NCBI RefSeq assembly: GCF_019399235.1
Contig: NZ_JAELVH010000016.1
Span: 17,949-81,948 of the forward strand
From: Streptomyces poriferorum
GTDB lineage: Bacteria > Actinomycetota > Actinomycetes > Streptomycetales > Streptomycetaceae
DNA length: 64,000 bases
Direction of reading: 5' to 3'
The notes beneath the pieces were generated by a model. The model did no database searches, was not told the origin of the DNA, and saw only the letters and a list, made by a program, of their open reading frames with translations. Every line of letters begins with the position of its first letter. The stretch's first letter is position 1. Positions 33,667 to 43,746 of the stretch are shown one piece after another. Both the position numbers and the translations under genes were made by a program.

Positions 33667-36600
33667 TCAGCGACCCTGGTGACTCCCGTCATGGCCATGA
33701 CCCGATTGGTGCTGGTCCTCGGGCGCCTTCGAGACCCTTCCCAGGGTTGTGGTGACCGCGGGCTCCAGGTTCCTGAACTGAGCGGTGTACGGGCCGACCT
33801 TGATGCCCTTCACTCCCTTGAGACCGGCGAGCTCCTGGAACGACGAGCTCTGCGACGCGGTGGTGAGGACGCGGATCGCGCTGCGCTGGAGATCGCCCAG
33901 CCGGAGCGGGTAGCCCTGGGTGGGGTAGTCGCCCTTCAGCGCGACGGTGTAGGCGACCACCGGGGTGCTGTCGTCGCCGGCCGTGGCGTGCTGGACACCG
34001 GTGATGCCGATGGCGGCCTTCTGCGCCGCACTCAGTGCCGTGCTGCTGGGGTCCAGCAGGGCGGTCACCGTGCGATAGGCCTCGTCGACCGAGGTGAACT
34101 TGGCGTTCGGCGTGAACACTTGGTTGTTGATCGCGTCCGTGACGGTCTCACCGGACTGCGGCGCCCGGGACAGGTCCGTGTTCTTGTCGACGGTCGTGCT
34201 CACGACTGTGCCACCGGTGGACGACGGGGTGAAGCCGCCGAACTGCCAGGTGTAGCTGACCCGCCCGTTGGAGCGGGTCGCCTTGTTGTAGGCGGGCAGG
34301 CCCGAGATGTCGATGGCCGGCGCCACCTGCTTGATGGCGTTGATGATCTCGGCCGGGTTGCCGCCGGGCTCGATGAGGTCGTTACCGGCGTACATAGAGG
34401 TCAGTGCGCCGTGGCTGCCACCCCAGTCCGACATGACCGTGCCCTTGTAGCCCCACTCGCCGCGCAGCAGATCGGTGAGCAGGTCGTAGTTGCTGGCGGC
34501 CCAGGTGCCGTTGACCTTGTTGTACGAGCTCATGACGGACATCGGCTGCGCGGCCTTGACCGCGATCTCGAATCCCTTGAGCTCGATCTCGCGCAGGGCG
34601 CGCTCGCCGACCACCGAGTTGCTGGTGTTGCGGCTGGTCTCCTGTGAGTTGGCGGCGAAGTGCTTGATGGTGACGCCGACCCCGGGAATGCTCTGGACGC
34701 CCTCGGTGGTGGCCGCGGCGGTCAGGCCGGAGACCAGCGGGTCCTCGGAGTAGTACTCGAAGTTGCGTCCGTTGAGCGGGTCGCGGTGGATGTTCATGCC
34801 CGGGGCGAGCCAGAGCTGGACGCCGTACTCCTGCATCTCCTCACCGACGGCCTCGCCGACCCGCGAGACCAGGCCGCGGTCCCAGCTCTGGGCGAGCATC
34901 GTGCCGATGGGCCAGGCGGTGCCCCACTGGTACGTGGGCTCGGTCGTGCCGATCTGCTGCGTGAGACGCAGCCCGGCCGGGCCGTCCGCCAGTGCCATGC
35001 CGGGGATGCCGAGCTTCTCGTAGTTCGGTGTGGTGTAGCCGGCGGCACCCTTGGCGGTGAGCGTACTGCCCGCGGCGCTGGAGCCTTCGACGATGTCGGC
35101 GAGTTGCGAGACGTTCAGGCCTGCGACGAACTGCTCGATGGACGCCTTGCCCTTGGCGACGTCGTACAGGGTGGTCGACGAGTTCGTCGACACATGCTTG
35201 ACCTTCTCACCGGTCTTCGGGCTGTAGGCCGCGCCGGTGCCCTCCCAGTCCTTCTGCTTCGGGTCGAGGTACGTCGTGGTCGACGCGATCCTGTCGCCGT
35301 CGAGCGCGTAGTACGGGGAGGACGAGTCGACCGCGGTGTCCTGCTGGTACGGCGACGCCTTCTTCTCGGTACGGAAGGAGCGGGCATCGAGGCCGATCCT
35401 GCGGGCCCGCGCGATCTCGGTCCGCTCGCCCGGGTAGGTGTAGAAGTCCTTCGGGGAGCTGGTGAGTTCCGAGTCGGGGGCCTGGTCGTCGAGTTCGGTG
35501 TGGTCCTGCTCGGTGACGACGGTCTTCGCGAGGTTGAGACGGGCCGCGACGTGGGTGTCACGGGACGAGTTGCCGACCCGCACGACGTAGTCGCCCGCGT
35601 CCAGCACGTAGGCCGCGCGGGACTCGTCGTAGGCGGCGAGCGACGTGGTGTCGAAGCTGATGGTCACCGTCTGGGACTGGCCCGGCGCGAGGTTGTCGGT
35701 CTTCGCGTAGCCGGTGAGCTGCTGGTACGCCTTGTCCAGGCCGGTCTGCGGAGCCGACACGTAGACCTGCACGACCTCCTTGCCACTGTGGCTGCGGCCG
35801 GTGTTGGTCACCTTCGCGGTCACCTTCACCGTGCGGGCGTCGGCCTTGACCTGCTGCGCCTTGATGTCGAAGGAGGTGTACGACCGGCCGTAACCGAAGG
35901 GGTAGTTGACCACACCGGCCGGCCTTGCGGGGTCGATCTTCCCGTAGAACGAGTCGAAGTAGCGGTAGCCGACGTAGATGCCCTCGGAGTACTGCTCCAG
36001 CAGGGAGTCACCGTCGTTCTTGGCGAACGTCGAGGCGGCCGGGTAGTACGAGTAGGCGGACGCCCAGGTGTCGGTGAGCTTGCCCGACGGGGTGACGGTG
36101 CCGTTCAGCACCTCGGCGAGCGCGCTGCCGCTCTCCTGGCCGGCCTGACTCATCAGCAACAGCGCGTCGAGCGCCTGGCCGCCCGGGGCGTTCTTGACCT
36201 CGTCGTTGATCTGCGGGAAGAACGACGTGTCCACGACACTGCCCGTGTTCAGGACCACGACGACACGCTTGTACGTCTGGCCGAGCAGCTTCAGGTTGGC
36301 GCGCTCGGTCGGGGTGAGCTGGTAGTCGCCCGGGCCGGAGGAACGGTCCGCGCCTTCACCGGAGTTCCTGGCCAGGACGAAGACCGCGGTGTCCGTGGGG
36401 GCCGCGGGCGCGGCGCCGGCGGCTGTCAGCGGCTGCTCGACGGAGGCGTAGTCGACGCTCGGGCCGAAGATGCCGCCGGTGGTGTCCGGGTACTTGGCGT
36501 CGTAAGCCTGCGTCATCGCGGACCAGTAGGCGTCGCTCGTAGTGACTCTGTACCCGGCGTCGGTGAGCCCCTGTCGGGCCGAGATCGTGTACCGGTTGTT

Positions 36601-36906
36601 GACCGCACCCGAACCCGTGCCGCCCTTGACGGTCTTGTAGGCACCGACACCGAAGAGCGCCACGTTGCCCTTGCGGGAGATCGGCAGCGCTTGATCGTGG
36701 TTCTCGAGAAGCACCATCCCCTGGGTTGCCGCTTCACGCGAGAGTGCCGCGTTCTTCAGCTCCAGTGCGGCTGGGTTGGGGTCGGAGGTCGCCGCGGTCG
36801 CCGCAGGGGCTCCGGTGAGGACGAACGTCGCGACGACCGCGGTGGCCGCCGCGAGCGCCATCGCCCGGCCTCGACGGGCCCCTCTGACCGATCTCGTGGA
36901 GTACAT
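33667..36906 (-). CDS. Secreted GH3 beta-glucosidase with permuted domain order
   Basis: The 1079-residue protein starts with a Sec signal (basic GARRGR, then ALAAATAVVATFVLTGAPAA, cleavage near ATAATSD). The GH3 C-terminal domain comes first: GMVLLENHDQALPI, then YSEGIYVGYRYFDS and a Fn3-like section to about residue 460. The catalytic TIM-barrel half follows: MALADGPAGLRL, GMNIHRDPLNGRNFEYYSED, TIKHFAANSQETSR and the nucleophile loop GTVMSDWGG with Asp827. This C-then-N order occurs in some GH3 subgroups. The last 200 residues include an insert with repeats and a tail of unknown role. It probably degrades extracellular glycosides for the adjacent MFS. Confidence 0.9.
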   Translation of the reverse strand: MYSTRSVRGARRGRAMALAAATAVVATFVLTGAPAATAATSDPNPAALELKNAALSREAATQGMVLLENHDQALPISRKGNVALFGVGAYKTVKGGTGSGAVNNRYTISARQGLTDAGYRVTTSDAYWSAMTQAYDAKYPDTTGGIFGPSVDYASVEQPLTAAGAAPAAPTDTAVFVLARNSGEGADRSSGPGDYQLTPTERANLKLLGQTYKRVVVVLNTGSVVDTSFFPQINDEVKNAPGGQALDALLLMSQAGQESGSALAEVLNGTVTPSGKLTDTWASAYSYYPAASTFAKNDGDSLLEQYSEGIYVGYRYFDSFYGKIDPARPAGVVNYPFGYGRSYTSFDIKAQQVKADARTVKVTAKVTNTGRSHSGKEVVQVYVSAPQTGLDKAYQQLTGYAKTDNLAPGQSQTVTISFDTTSLAAYDESRAAYVLDAGDYVVRVGNSSRDTHVAARLNLAKTVVTEQDHTELDDQAPDSELTSSPKDFYTYPGERTEIARARRIGLDARSFRTEKKASPYQQDTAVDSSSPYYALDGDRIASTTTYLDPKQKDWEGTGAAYSPKTGEKVKHVSTNSSTTLYDVAKGKASIEQFVAGLNVSQLADIVEGSSAAGSTLTAKGAAGYTTPNYEKLGIPGMALADGPAGLRLTQQIGTTEPTYQWGTAWPIGTMLAQSWDRGLVSRVGEAVGEEMQEYGVQLWLAPGMNIHRDPLNGRNFEYYSEDPLVSGLTAAATTEGVQSIPGVGVTIKHFAANSQETSRNTSNSVVGERALREIELKGFEIAVKAAQPMSVMSSYNKVNGTWAASNYDLLTDLLRGEWGYKGTVMSDWGGSHGALTSMYAGNDLIEPGGNPAEIINAIKQVAPAIDISGLPAYNKATRSNGRVSYTWQFGGFTPSSTGGTVVSTTVDKNTDLSRAPQSGETVTDAINNQVFTPNAKFTSVDEAYRTVTALLDPSSTALSAAQKAAIGITGVQHATAGDDSTPVVAYTVALKGDYPTQGYPLRLGDLQRSAIRVLTTASQSSSFQELAGLKGVKGIKVGPYTAQFRNLEPAVTTTLGRVSKAPEDQHQSGHGHDGSHQGR

Positions 36907-37191
36907 ATCAGTAAGTCCTCTCGCAACCACATTGTCCGCAAAGGAAGTTCATGCAGAGCGGGCAGGCCTCCGACCCTGACGTTCATGGAGGGTGTCCGCT
37001 CGGCGCGAATGAAGCTGACCCTAAGAGCCGCCTTTTCTGTGGTCAATGGCCAAAACATGATGGACTTAGCGAATGTTTCAGCCCATCCTTGGCTAAATGA
37101 TCGATTGGCTCCTCGCGCGGACCGGGCCGGTGACAGCCGGGCCTCAATCTGATATACGGTCATACAGGGGTAGTCACATGTGATTCGCTGT
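36907..37191. other. Promoter space between large GH3 gene and liv operon
   Basis: No gene is visible. The stretch is comparatively AT-rich near 37020-37100, consistent with promoter DNA for the GH3 gene. It ends at the palindrome at 37192. Confidence 0.4.
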
Positions 37192-37205
37192 CGGAACCGG
37201 TTCCG
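37192..37205. promoter_or_regulatory. 14-bp palindrome upstream of the large GH3 gene
   Basis: CGGAACCGGTTCCG is a perfect dyad of the type bound by LacI-family sugar regulators. It is 286 bases before the GH3 start. No LacI gene is in the window; the ROK protein is an alternative binder. Confidence 0.4.
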
Positions 37206-37307
37206 GAAGCCCCTATTCGAAGGGGCCTGTCGACACATCAGTGGCACTGGTGAACCCTGAGATCGTTAAAAAGTTGGAGGCGGGGTACGTGTGCGGGCCG
37301 GTGCGGC

Positions 37308-37330
37308 GAGCCGAGACGTCACCTCGGCTC
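37308..37330 (-). terminator. Terminator of the liv operon
   Basis: GAGCCGAG and CTCGGCTC form a perfect 8-bp stem with a 7-base loop, directly after the stop of the ATPase gene. Confidence 0.7.
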
Positions 37331-37338
37331 CCGCCCCC

Positions 37339-38087
<749 letters not shown>

Positions 38088-38088
<1 letters not shown>

Positions 38089-39920
38089 CACGGAACCTCC
38101 GGTGCGGCGTGAACGGGTATGTCGGCCGGCGCCGAGTCGCCGAGGTATGCCTCTATGACTTCGGGGGTCGCCGCCACTTCGGCGGGCGACCCTTCCGCGA
38201 TGACGCTGCCGGCCGCGAGGACGGTGATCCGTTCGCACAGGGACATGACCAGGCCCATGTTGTGCTCGATGAGGACAACGGTGACGCCCTGGTCGCGGAT
38301 GGACCGGACGATCGAGGAGAGCTGTCCGACCTCCTCACCGTTCAGACCGGCCGCCGGCTCGTCCAGGAGGAGCAAGCTGGGCCGTCCCGCCATGGCCCGT
38401 GCGATCTCGATCCGTCGCTGGATGCCGTACGGGAGGGACTGCGGGTGTGCGTCGGCGAAGGCGGTGAGTCCGTACTCCTTCAGGACGCGGTCCGCCTCCG
38501 CCTGGAGCCGGTGTTCGTTGGAGAGGACACCGACGGGCCACACGGCGTACTGCCAGACCGTGCTGGTGCGGGACCGGTCGAGGACGACGAGGATGTTCTC
38601 GCGGACCGTCATCTGGGAGAAGAGGCGCAGGTTCTGAAACGTGCGCGCCATTCCCGCCAGGGACAACTGGTACGGGCGGGCCCGGCTGATGTCGCGGCCG
38701 ACACCGGAGACCTGTCCCGCGGAGGGCCGGTACAGCCCGCTGATCACGTTGAACAAGGTTGTTTTGCCGGACCCGTTGGGGCCGACGATGCCGCGGATCT
38801 CTCCCTGTCTCACTGTCAGGGTGACGTCGTCGAGCGCGGTCAACGCCCCGAACCGCTTGGTGAGGTGGCTGATCTCCAGTGCCGGCCCGCTGTCGGCTCC
38901 GCTCTCGGGCACCTGCGCCGCAGGGGCGGGCCCGGGCAGGTAGGGGCCCAGCTCGGCGGAGCGTACGTCGTCGTTCTTCCTGCGGCGGCCGACGGCTTCC
39001 CGGACTCGTCGGGGGATGCCGGCGAGTCCGGTAGGAGCGAAGACGACCATGAGGACGACGACGATTCCGTAGCCGAGCTGCGCGTAGACAGCGAAGTCCA
39101 CGAGGGCCTCACGGATCAGTACGAGGCCGACCGCGCCGACGACGCAGCCGATCAGGCTTCGCCGGCCTCCGATGATGACCATGGCCAGCAGCAGGAACAT
39201 GTTGCCGAGGCTGAAGGTCTCGGGGGCGACGTACCGGATGAGGCCCGCGTACAGGATGCCCGCCGCCCCTCCGTAAACGCTGGCGAGCATGAACGCGGTC
39301 ATCCGCAGCAGCGGGATCTCCGCACCCATGGCACCGGCCGCCAGGGCATCGTCCCGCATGGCACGGAGCCTGCGTCCGAGCCGGGTTCGCACGACGAAGG
39401 TGCCGAAGGCGAGGGCCAGCCCGAAGACCACGATCTCCAGGTAGTAGTAGAGGTACTCGTCGGCGAGATCGATCCCGAAGAACGGCGGCACCGGAATTCC
39501 GGAGATGCCGTCCGCTCCCCCGGTGATCTCCGCGTTGGTGATCCAGTTGACGAATCCCAGTGCGAGGCCGAGCGTGACGATGCCGAGGTAGTGGGACTGC
39601 ATCCGCAGCGCCGGCAGGCCGACGAGGAGTCCCACCAGGACAGTGGCTGCCAGCCCGACGATCGCCGCGGTCCAGAAGCCGAAGCCGGAATGGGTGGTGA
39701 GGATGGCCGTCGTGTACGCGCCAACTCCGAAGAAGGCCACCTGGGCGAGATTGATCTGGCCCGCGACGCCCATGACGAGCCCCATGCCGATGGCGAGCAG
39801 CGCGAAGATGATCGCGATGTCCACCACGTGCATCGAGTAGCTGTTCAGGCCGTACGGGAGCAGGTAGGCGGCGACGCACCCCAGCAGGATGAGCGCCGGT
39901 TTGGATGTGAGGATGCTCAT
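38088..39920 (-). CDS. Fused permease and ATP-binding protein of a Liv-type importer
   Basis: The 610-residue protein joins LivM (about 1-320; helices such as AIIFALLAIGMGLVMGVAG and the permease EAA-like segment GRRLRAMRDDALAAGAMG) to LivG (about 355-600; Walker A GPNGSGKTT, LSLAGMARTFQNLRLF, the LivG-typical QSLPYGIQRRIEIARAMA signature, LLLLDEPAAGLN). LivM-LivG fusions are known in actinobacteria. The linker (about 320-355) is Pro/Ala-rich. It overlaps livH (ATGA) and livF (TGATG). Confidence 0.92.
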
Positions 39921-40786
39921 GCCCGGCTCACCGTCCTTTCGCCGAAGATGCCGGTGGGCCGGATCATGATGGCCACGGTGAAGACCAGGAAGGTGACCAG
40001 GACGGAGTAGCCCTGGAAGTGGTCGCCGGCGTAGGAGTCCAGGACTCCGATGGCCAGGCCGCCGACCACTGCTCCGGGGATGCTGCCGAAGCCGCCGAGC
40101 ATGGCTGCGGCGAACCCCTTTACGCCGAGGGCGCTCCCGAGGGTGGCGTCGACGTAGAGCATGGGTCCTGCGAGGCCGCCGGCGAGGGCCGCGATTCCGG
40201 CTCCGATCGCGAAGGCGAGGGCGTTGCTGCGGCCGACGTGGATGCCGACGGCGGTGGCCGCTTCGTGGTCCATGGCCACTGCCTGCATGGCGGCACCGGG
40301 TTTGGTGCGCTGGAGGAACAGGGTGAGCAGGACCACGCATGCCGCGGTGACGGCGATGACCATCAGGTCGTAGGTGCGGATGCGGATGCCCATGATGTCC
40401 AGGGGGCCGGAGGATATCGGCGAGGGCATGGCCCGTCCGGTGGTTCCCCAGATCAGGGTGGCGGCTGCCTGGAGGACGGTGCCGAAGCCGATGGTGCCGA
40501 TCAGCATCAGGTCGAAGTCCTTGTTCTCCAGCGGGCGCAGGACCCGCTCGATGACCAGACCGATGATGCCCGTGACGACGATGGAGATGATGATGGCGAG
40601 GACGAAGGATACGTGCGTGGTGAGGTAGAACGTGGAGGCGGCGTAGGCGCCGATCATCGCGACGTCGGCGTGCGCGAAGTTGACCAGGCCCATGGTGCGG
40701 TAGACGACGGAGAATCCGACAGCGATCAGGGCGTAGATCGCTCCGAGGCTGAGACCTCCGACGAGAGTTTGCAGGGTGACTTGCAT
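39917..40786 (-). CDS. livH: Liv-type ABC transporter permease
   Basis: The 289-residue permease has about 8 membrane helices and the LivH marks TLVGGLSLGAIYALIAVGFS, GLVNFAHADVAMIGAY and a closing GVLDSYAGDHFQGY. AGGGAGC precedes ATG 40786. The gap from the binding-protein gene is 51 bases, the largest within this operon, and the start of the fused permease overlaps its stop. Confidence 0.93.
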   Translation of the reverse strand: MQVTLQTLVGGLSLGAIYALIAVGFSVVYRTMGLVNFAHADVAMIGAYAASTFYLTTHVSFVLAIIISIVVTGIIGLVIERVLRPLENKDFDLMLIGTIGFGTVLQAAATLIWGTTGRAMPSPISSGPLDIMGIRIRTYDLMVIAVTAACVVLLTLFLQRTKPGAAMQAVAMDHEAATAVGIHVGRSNALAFAIGAGIAALAGGLAGPMLYVDATLGSALGVKGFAAAMLGGFGSIPGAVVGGLAIGVLDSYAGDHFQGYSVLVTFLVFTVAIMIRPTGIFGERTVSRA

Positions 40787-40837
40787 GGTGGCTCCCTGAA
40801 GCCGGTGCGGAGCCCGGCTCTCGGCTCGACGGGCTGG

Positions 40838-41992
40838 CTACTGAGCTGCGGAGAGCTTTCCGTTCTTGATGATGCCGATGGTGGTCCTGAAGATGCCGAC
40901 GCCCGTCTCGTCGTAGGCGAAGTTGCCGAGCAGTCCGGCGTACTTGGTTGCCCGGATCTCGTCGGCGAGCTTCTTGCCGGTGGCGCCGCCGCTGTTCTTC
41001 AGTGCGGTGAGCACGATGTTGGTGCCGTCGTACGCCTTGGCTCCGTGGAGTTCGGCGTCCTTGCCGTACTTGGCCTTGTAGGCCGTGGCGAAGGCGCGGC
41101 TGGCGTCGCTGATCTCATTGCTCAGGTAGGGCGAGCTGACGATCGTGCCCTCGGCGTTCGTGGCGCCGGCGGTGTCGATGAAGACGGGGGTGCCTTGGGG
41201 GGCCGCTCCGGCGAACGGGGCGGTGATGCCGAGGTCGCGGGACTGCTTCACGATGAGGCCGGCTTCGACTTCTTCCGAGCCGATGAAGATGGCGTCGGGC
41301 TTGGCCTGGCGGATCCGTGAGAGGGAGGCGCTGAAGTCCTTCTGGTCGGTGGTGACGACCTGGTCGGTGACCGGGGTGATGCCCGCTTCCTTGAGCGCGG
41401 CGGTGAAGGCGTCGTGCTCGCCCTTGCCGTAGGAGCCGTTGTTGGAGATCATCGCGATCTTCTTGAACTTCTTGGTCGTGACCAGGTAGTCGGCCAGTGT
41501 GGAGTCGTAGGTGGTGCTGGTGGGGCCGTTGAGGAAGAGGAAGGGGCTCTTCACGTCCACGAGCGCGGTGGCCTGGCCGGAGGTGATGTTGGGTATCTCC
41601 GCCTGCTTGAGGATGGGCGCCATGGCCACGGTGACGGCGCTCTCGGCGGTGCCGATCATCGCGACGTAGTTCCCGCTGTCCAGTTTGCGCGCGATGTTGG
41701 TACCGGTGGTCGGGTCGCCCTGGTCGTCGAAGACCGTCAGCTCGATCTTGCGGCCGTCGATGCCGCCTTTCTTGTTCCATTCCTCGACCGCGAGCTTGGC
41801 GCCCTTGGCCTCCCAGTCGCCCAGCGAGGCGAGCTGTCCGCTCTGCGCGTCCACCACGGCGAGCTTGATGGGACCGCTGCTGTCCGCGTCGTCGGAGGAG
41901 GAGTCACCAGGGGCGCTGCACGCGGACGCGGCGAGGAGAACACCGAGGGCGACGGCTGGAGCGGCGACGATGTGACGGCTTCTTGCACGCAT
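40838..41992 (-). CDS. Liv-type substrate-binding lipoprotein
   Basis: The 384-residue protein has a lipoprotein signal ending LLAASAC (Cys25) and a periplasmic-binding fold of the Leu/Ile/Val-binding type: IKLAVVDAQSGQLASLGDWE, then WNKKGGIDGRKIELTVFDDQ and MISNNGSYGKGEHDAFTAAL. Ligands for this family include branched amino acids, amides and aromatic or short carboxylates. Being cotranscribed with a ThDP enzyme and aldehyde dehydrogenase suggests a carboxylic acid ligand. AAGGA lies 7 bases before the chosen ATG, 5 bases after the ThDP gene stop. Confidence 0.9.
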   Translation of the reverse strand: MRARSRHIVAAPAVALGVLLAASACSAPGDSSSDDADSSGPIKLAVVDAQSGQLASLGDWEAKGAKLAVEEWNKKGGIDGRKIELTVFDDQGDPTTGTNIARKLDSGNYVAMIGTAESAVTVAMAPILKQAEIPNITSGQATALVDVKSPFLFLNGPTSTTYDSTLADYLVTTKKFKKIAMISNNGSYGKGEHDAFTAALKEAGITPVTDQVVTTDQKDFSASLSRIRQAKPDAIFIGSEEVEAGLIVKQSRDLGITAPFAGAAPQGTPVFIDTAGATNAEGTIVSSPYLSNEISDASRAFATAYKAKYGKDAELHGAKAYDGTNIVLTALKNSGGATGKKLADEIRATKYAGLLGNFAYDETGVGIFRTTIGIIKNGKLSAAQ

Positions 41993-41997
41993 GGGAA

Positions 41998-43746
41998 TCA
42001 TCCTTCGTCCTGAAACTTGCCCTGGTAGATGTCGTTGATGTTCCAGTGACCGGGTGTGGGGACCGGCTCGTTGACCATGGGGATGTCGATGACGGCAGGC
42101 CGTCGTCGCTCCACTGCCGTGGCCAGCGCCTTCGCCAGTTCCTCGGCGGTGGACACCTCGTAGCCGTCGGCCCCGCAGGACCTGCCGTATGCCGCGAAGT
42201 CGGGGCTGTAGGGCGCACCGTCCGGGCCGGTGAAGTCGCATCCGTACCCGCGGCCGTAGTTGGAGCGCTGGAGGTCGGAGATAGTGCCGTGGGCACGGTT
42301 GTTCATTACGGCGAAGATCACGGGGAGGCCCTGCTCCACGGCCATCGGGACAGCCGGCAGCTGGGCGCTCATCCCGCCGTCGCCGATGAGGGCGACCACG
42401 GTGCGCTGCGGCTGTGCCATCTGCACGCCCACCGCGGCGGCGGGGCCGAAGCCCATGGTGGAGGCTCCGCCGGGGGTGATGAAGCGGCCCTCGGGCGGCA
42501 GGTCGTAGGACTGGGCGACACCGTTCTTGTTCCAGCCGACGTCGGTGACCAGGATCGCGTCGGCGGGGAGGTTCGCCCGAAGGTCGGCGAGGATGCGCTG
42601 GGGCCGCAGCGGAAAGTTGTCACTGGCCCCGTTCTCGTCCGCGGTGCTGAAGAGTTCGGCACGGCCGGCGGCGATGGTCTCCCGCAGTCCCGGCCTGCGC
42701 GTGGGCTCCGGCTGAAGAGCGCGCACGGCCGCTTCGATGGCGCGTACGGAGTGGCCGACGTCGGCCACCGCTCCGATCTCCACCGGGTAGTTGCGGCCGA
42801 TCTCGGCCGGGTCGATGTCGATCTGGATGAGCTTGCTCGGTGGGAAGTTCCAGGTGTAGGCGGCTTCCCAGGAGCTGGCGTCGGTCTCCGCGAAGCGGGT
42901 GGCGAGGGCCAGCACCACATCGGCGTCCTTGGTGTGGGCGTGCGTCGAGTCCAGGCCCCAGAATCCGGGCATGCCCAGCAGCAGCGGGTGCCGGTCGGGG
43001 ATGGCGCCCTTGCCCATGAGGGAGTGGGCGAGCGGGATGTCGAGGTGGTCGGCCAGCGCCAGCAGCGCCTGCTTGGCGTCGGGGGTGCGCAGTCCGCCGC
43101 CGAAGTAGATGAGCGGGCGTTCGGCGTCGATCAGAGCGCGGGCGATGCGCTCGGCGGTCTCCTCGGTGAGTCCGGGGAGCGCGCTGTCGGGGATGGCGTG
43201 CGATCCGGGGACGTACGGCTCGACCTGTCGCGAGAAGAGGTCCATGGGTACGTTGACCAGCACGGCCCCTGGCCGGCCGGATGTCGCGGTCCAGAAGGCG
43301 CGTTCCAGGGTCCGGGGCAGGTCGGCGGTGCGCTGGACGGGCCAGGCGCGCTTGCAGAAGGGCCGGTAGATCGCGGTCTGGTCGGCGTCCGCGTGGAGGT
43401 TGACCTCCTGGTGCGGGTGACGGCCGTAGTAGTAGGAGGGGATGTCTCCGGAGATGACGATGAGCGGGACGGAGTCCATGGCGGCCGTGGCGACGCCGGT
43501 GACCGCGTTCATCATGCCGGGGCCGACGTGGGTGAGCAGGACGCCGGGCTTTCCGGAGGCACGGGCGTAGCCGTCGGCGGCGTGGGCGGCGGCCTGTTCG
43601 TGCCTGGCGATCACGAAGTGGACGGTGCTGGGGCCGAGGGCGTCGAGGAGGGCGATGTTGGTGTGCCCGCAGGTGCCGAAGACGTATTCGACGCCGTACG
43701 ACTCCAGTTGGGTGACGAACGCTTCAGCGGCGGTAACGGTGGTCAC
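41998..43746 (-). CDS. Thiamine-diphosphate enzyme of the acetolactate-synthase superfamily
   Basis: The 582-residue protein has all three ThDP-enzyme domains. The catalytic Glu is Glu50 in FVIARHEQAAAHAADGYAR. The cofactor motif is VALIGDGGMSAQLPAVPM, closing with FAVMNNRAHG (G-D-G...N-N). The middle domain has GAVADVGHSVRAI. It starts at GTG 43746, overlapping the aldehyde-dehydrogenase TGA. Relatives include acetolactate synthase, 2-oxoacid decarboxylases and sulfoacetaldehyde acetyltransferase. No small regulatory subunit is nearby, so biosynthetic acetolactate synthase is unlikely. I infer a catabolic 2-oxoacid decarboxylase or lyase producing an aldehyde for the coupled dehydrogenase. 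Confidence 0.85.
   Translation of the reverse strand: MTTVTAAEAFVTQLESYGVEYVFGTCGHTNIALLDALGPSTVHFVIARHEQAAAHAADGYARASGKPGVLLTHVGPGMMNAVTGVATAAMDSVPLIVISGDIPSYYYGRHPHQEVNLHADADQTAIYRPFCKRAWPVQRTADLPRTLERAFWTATSGRPGAVLVNVPMDLFSRQVEPYVPGSHAIPDSALPGLTEETAERIARALIDAERPLIYFGGGLRTPDAKQALLALADHLDIPLAHSLMGKGAIPDRHPLLLGMPGFWGLDSTHAHTKDADVVLALATRFAETDASSWEAAYTWNFPPSKLIQIDIDPAEIGRNYPVEIGAVADVGHSVRAIEAAVRALQPEPTRRPGLRETIAAGRAELFSTADENGASDNFPLRPQRILADLRANLPADAILVTDVGWNKNGVAQSYDLPPEGRFITPGGASTMGFGPAAAVGVQMAQPQRTVVALIGDGGMSAQLPAVPMAVEQGLPVIFAVMNNRAHGTISDLQRSNYGRGYGCDFTGPDGAPYSPDFAAYGRSCGADGYEVSTAEELAKALATAVERRRPAVIDIPMVNEPVPTPGHWNINDIYQGKFQDEG

Noticed and set aside
34660..37152. An 830-codon plus-strand frame opposite the large GH3 gene
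   Set aside because: It is antisense to a gene with clear catalytic motifs, and its composition is typical of a shadow frame.
38109..40010. A 633-codon plus-strand frame opposite the LivM-LivG gene
   Set aside because: It is a shadow of the permease-ATPase fusion, without domains.
41998..43746. Biosynthetic acetolactate synthase
   Set aside because: No regulatory small subunit or ilv genes are near, and the gene sits in a catabolic-transport operon.
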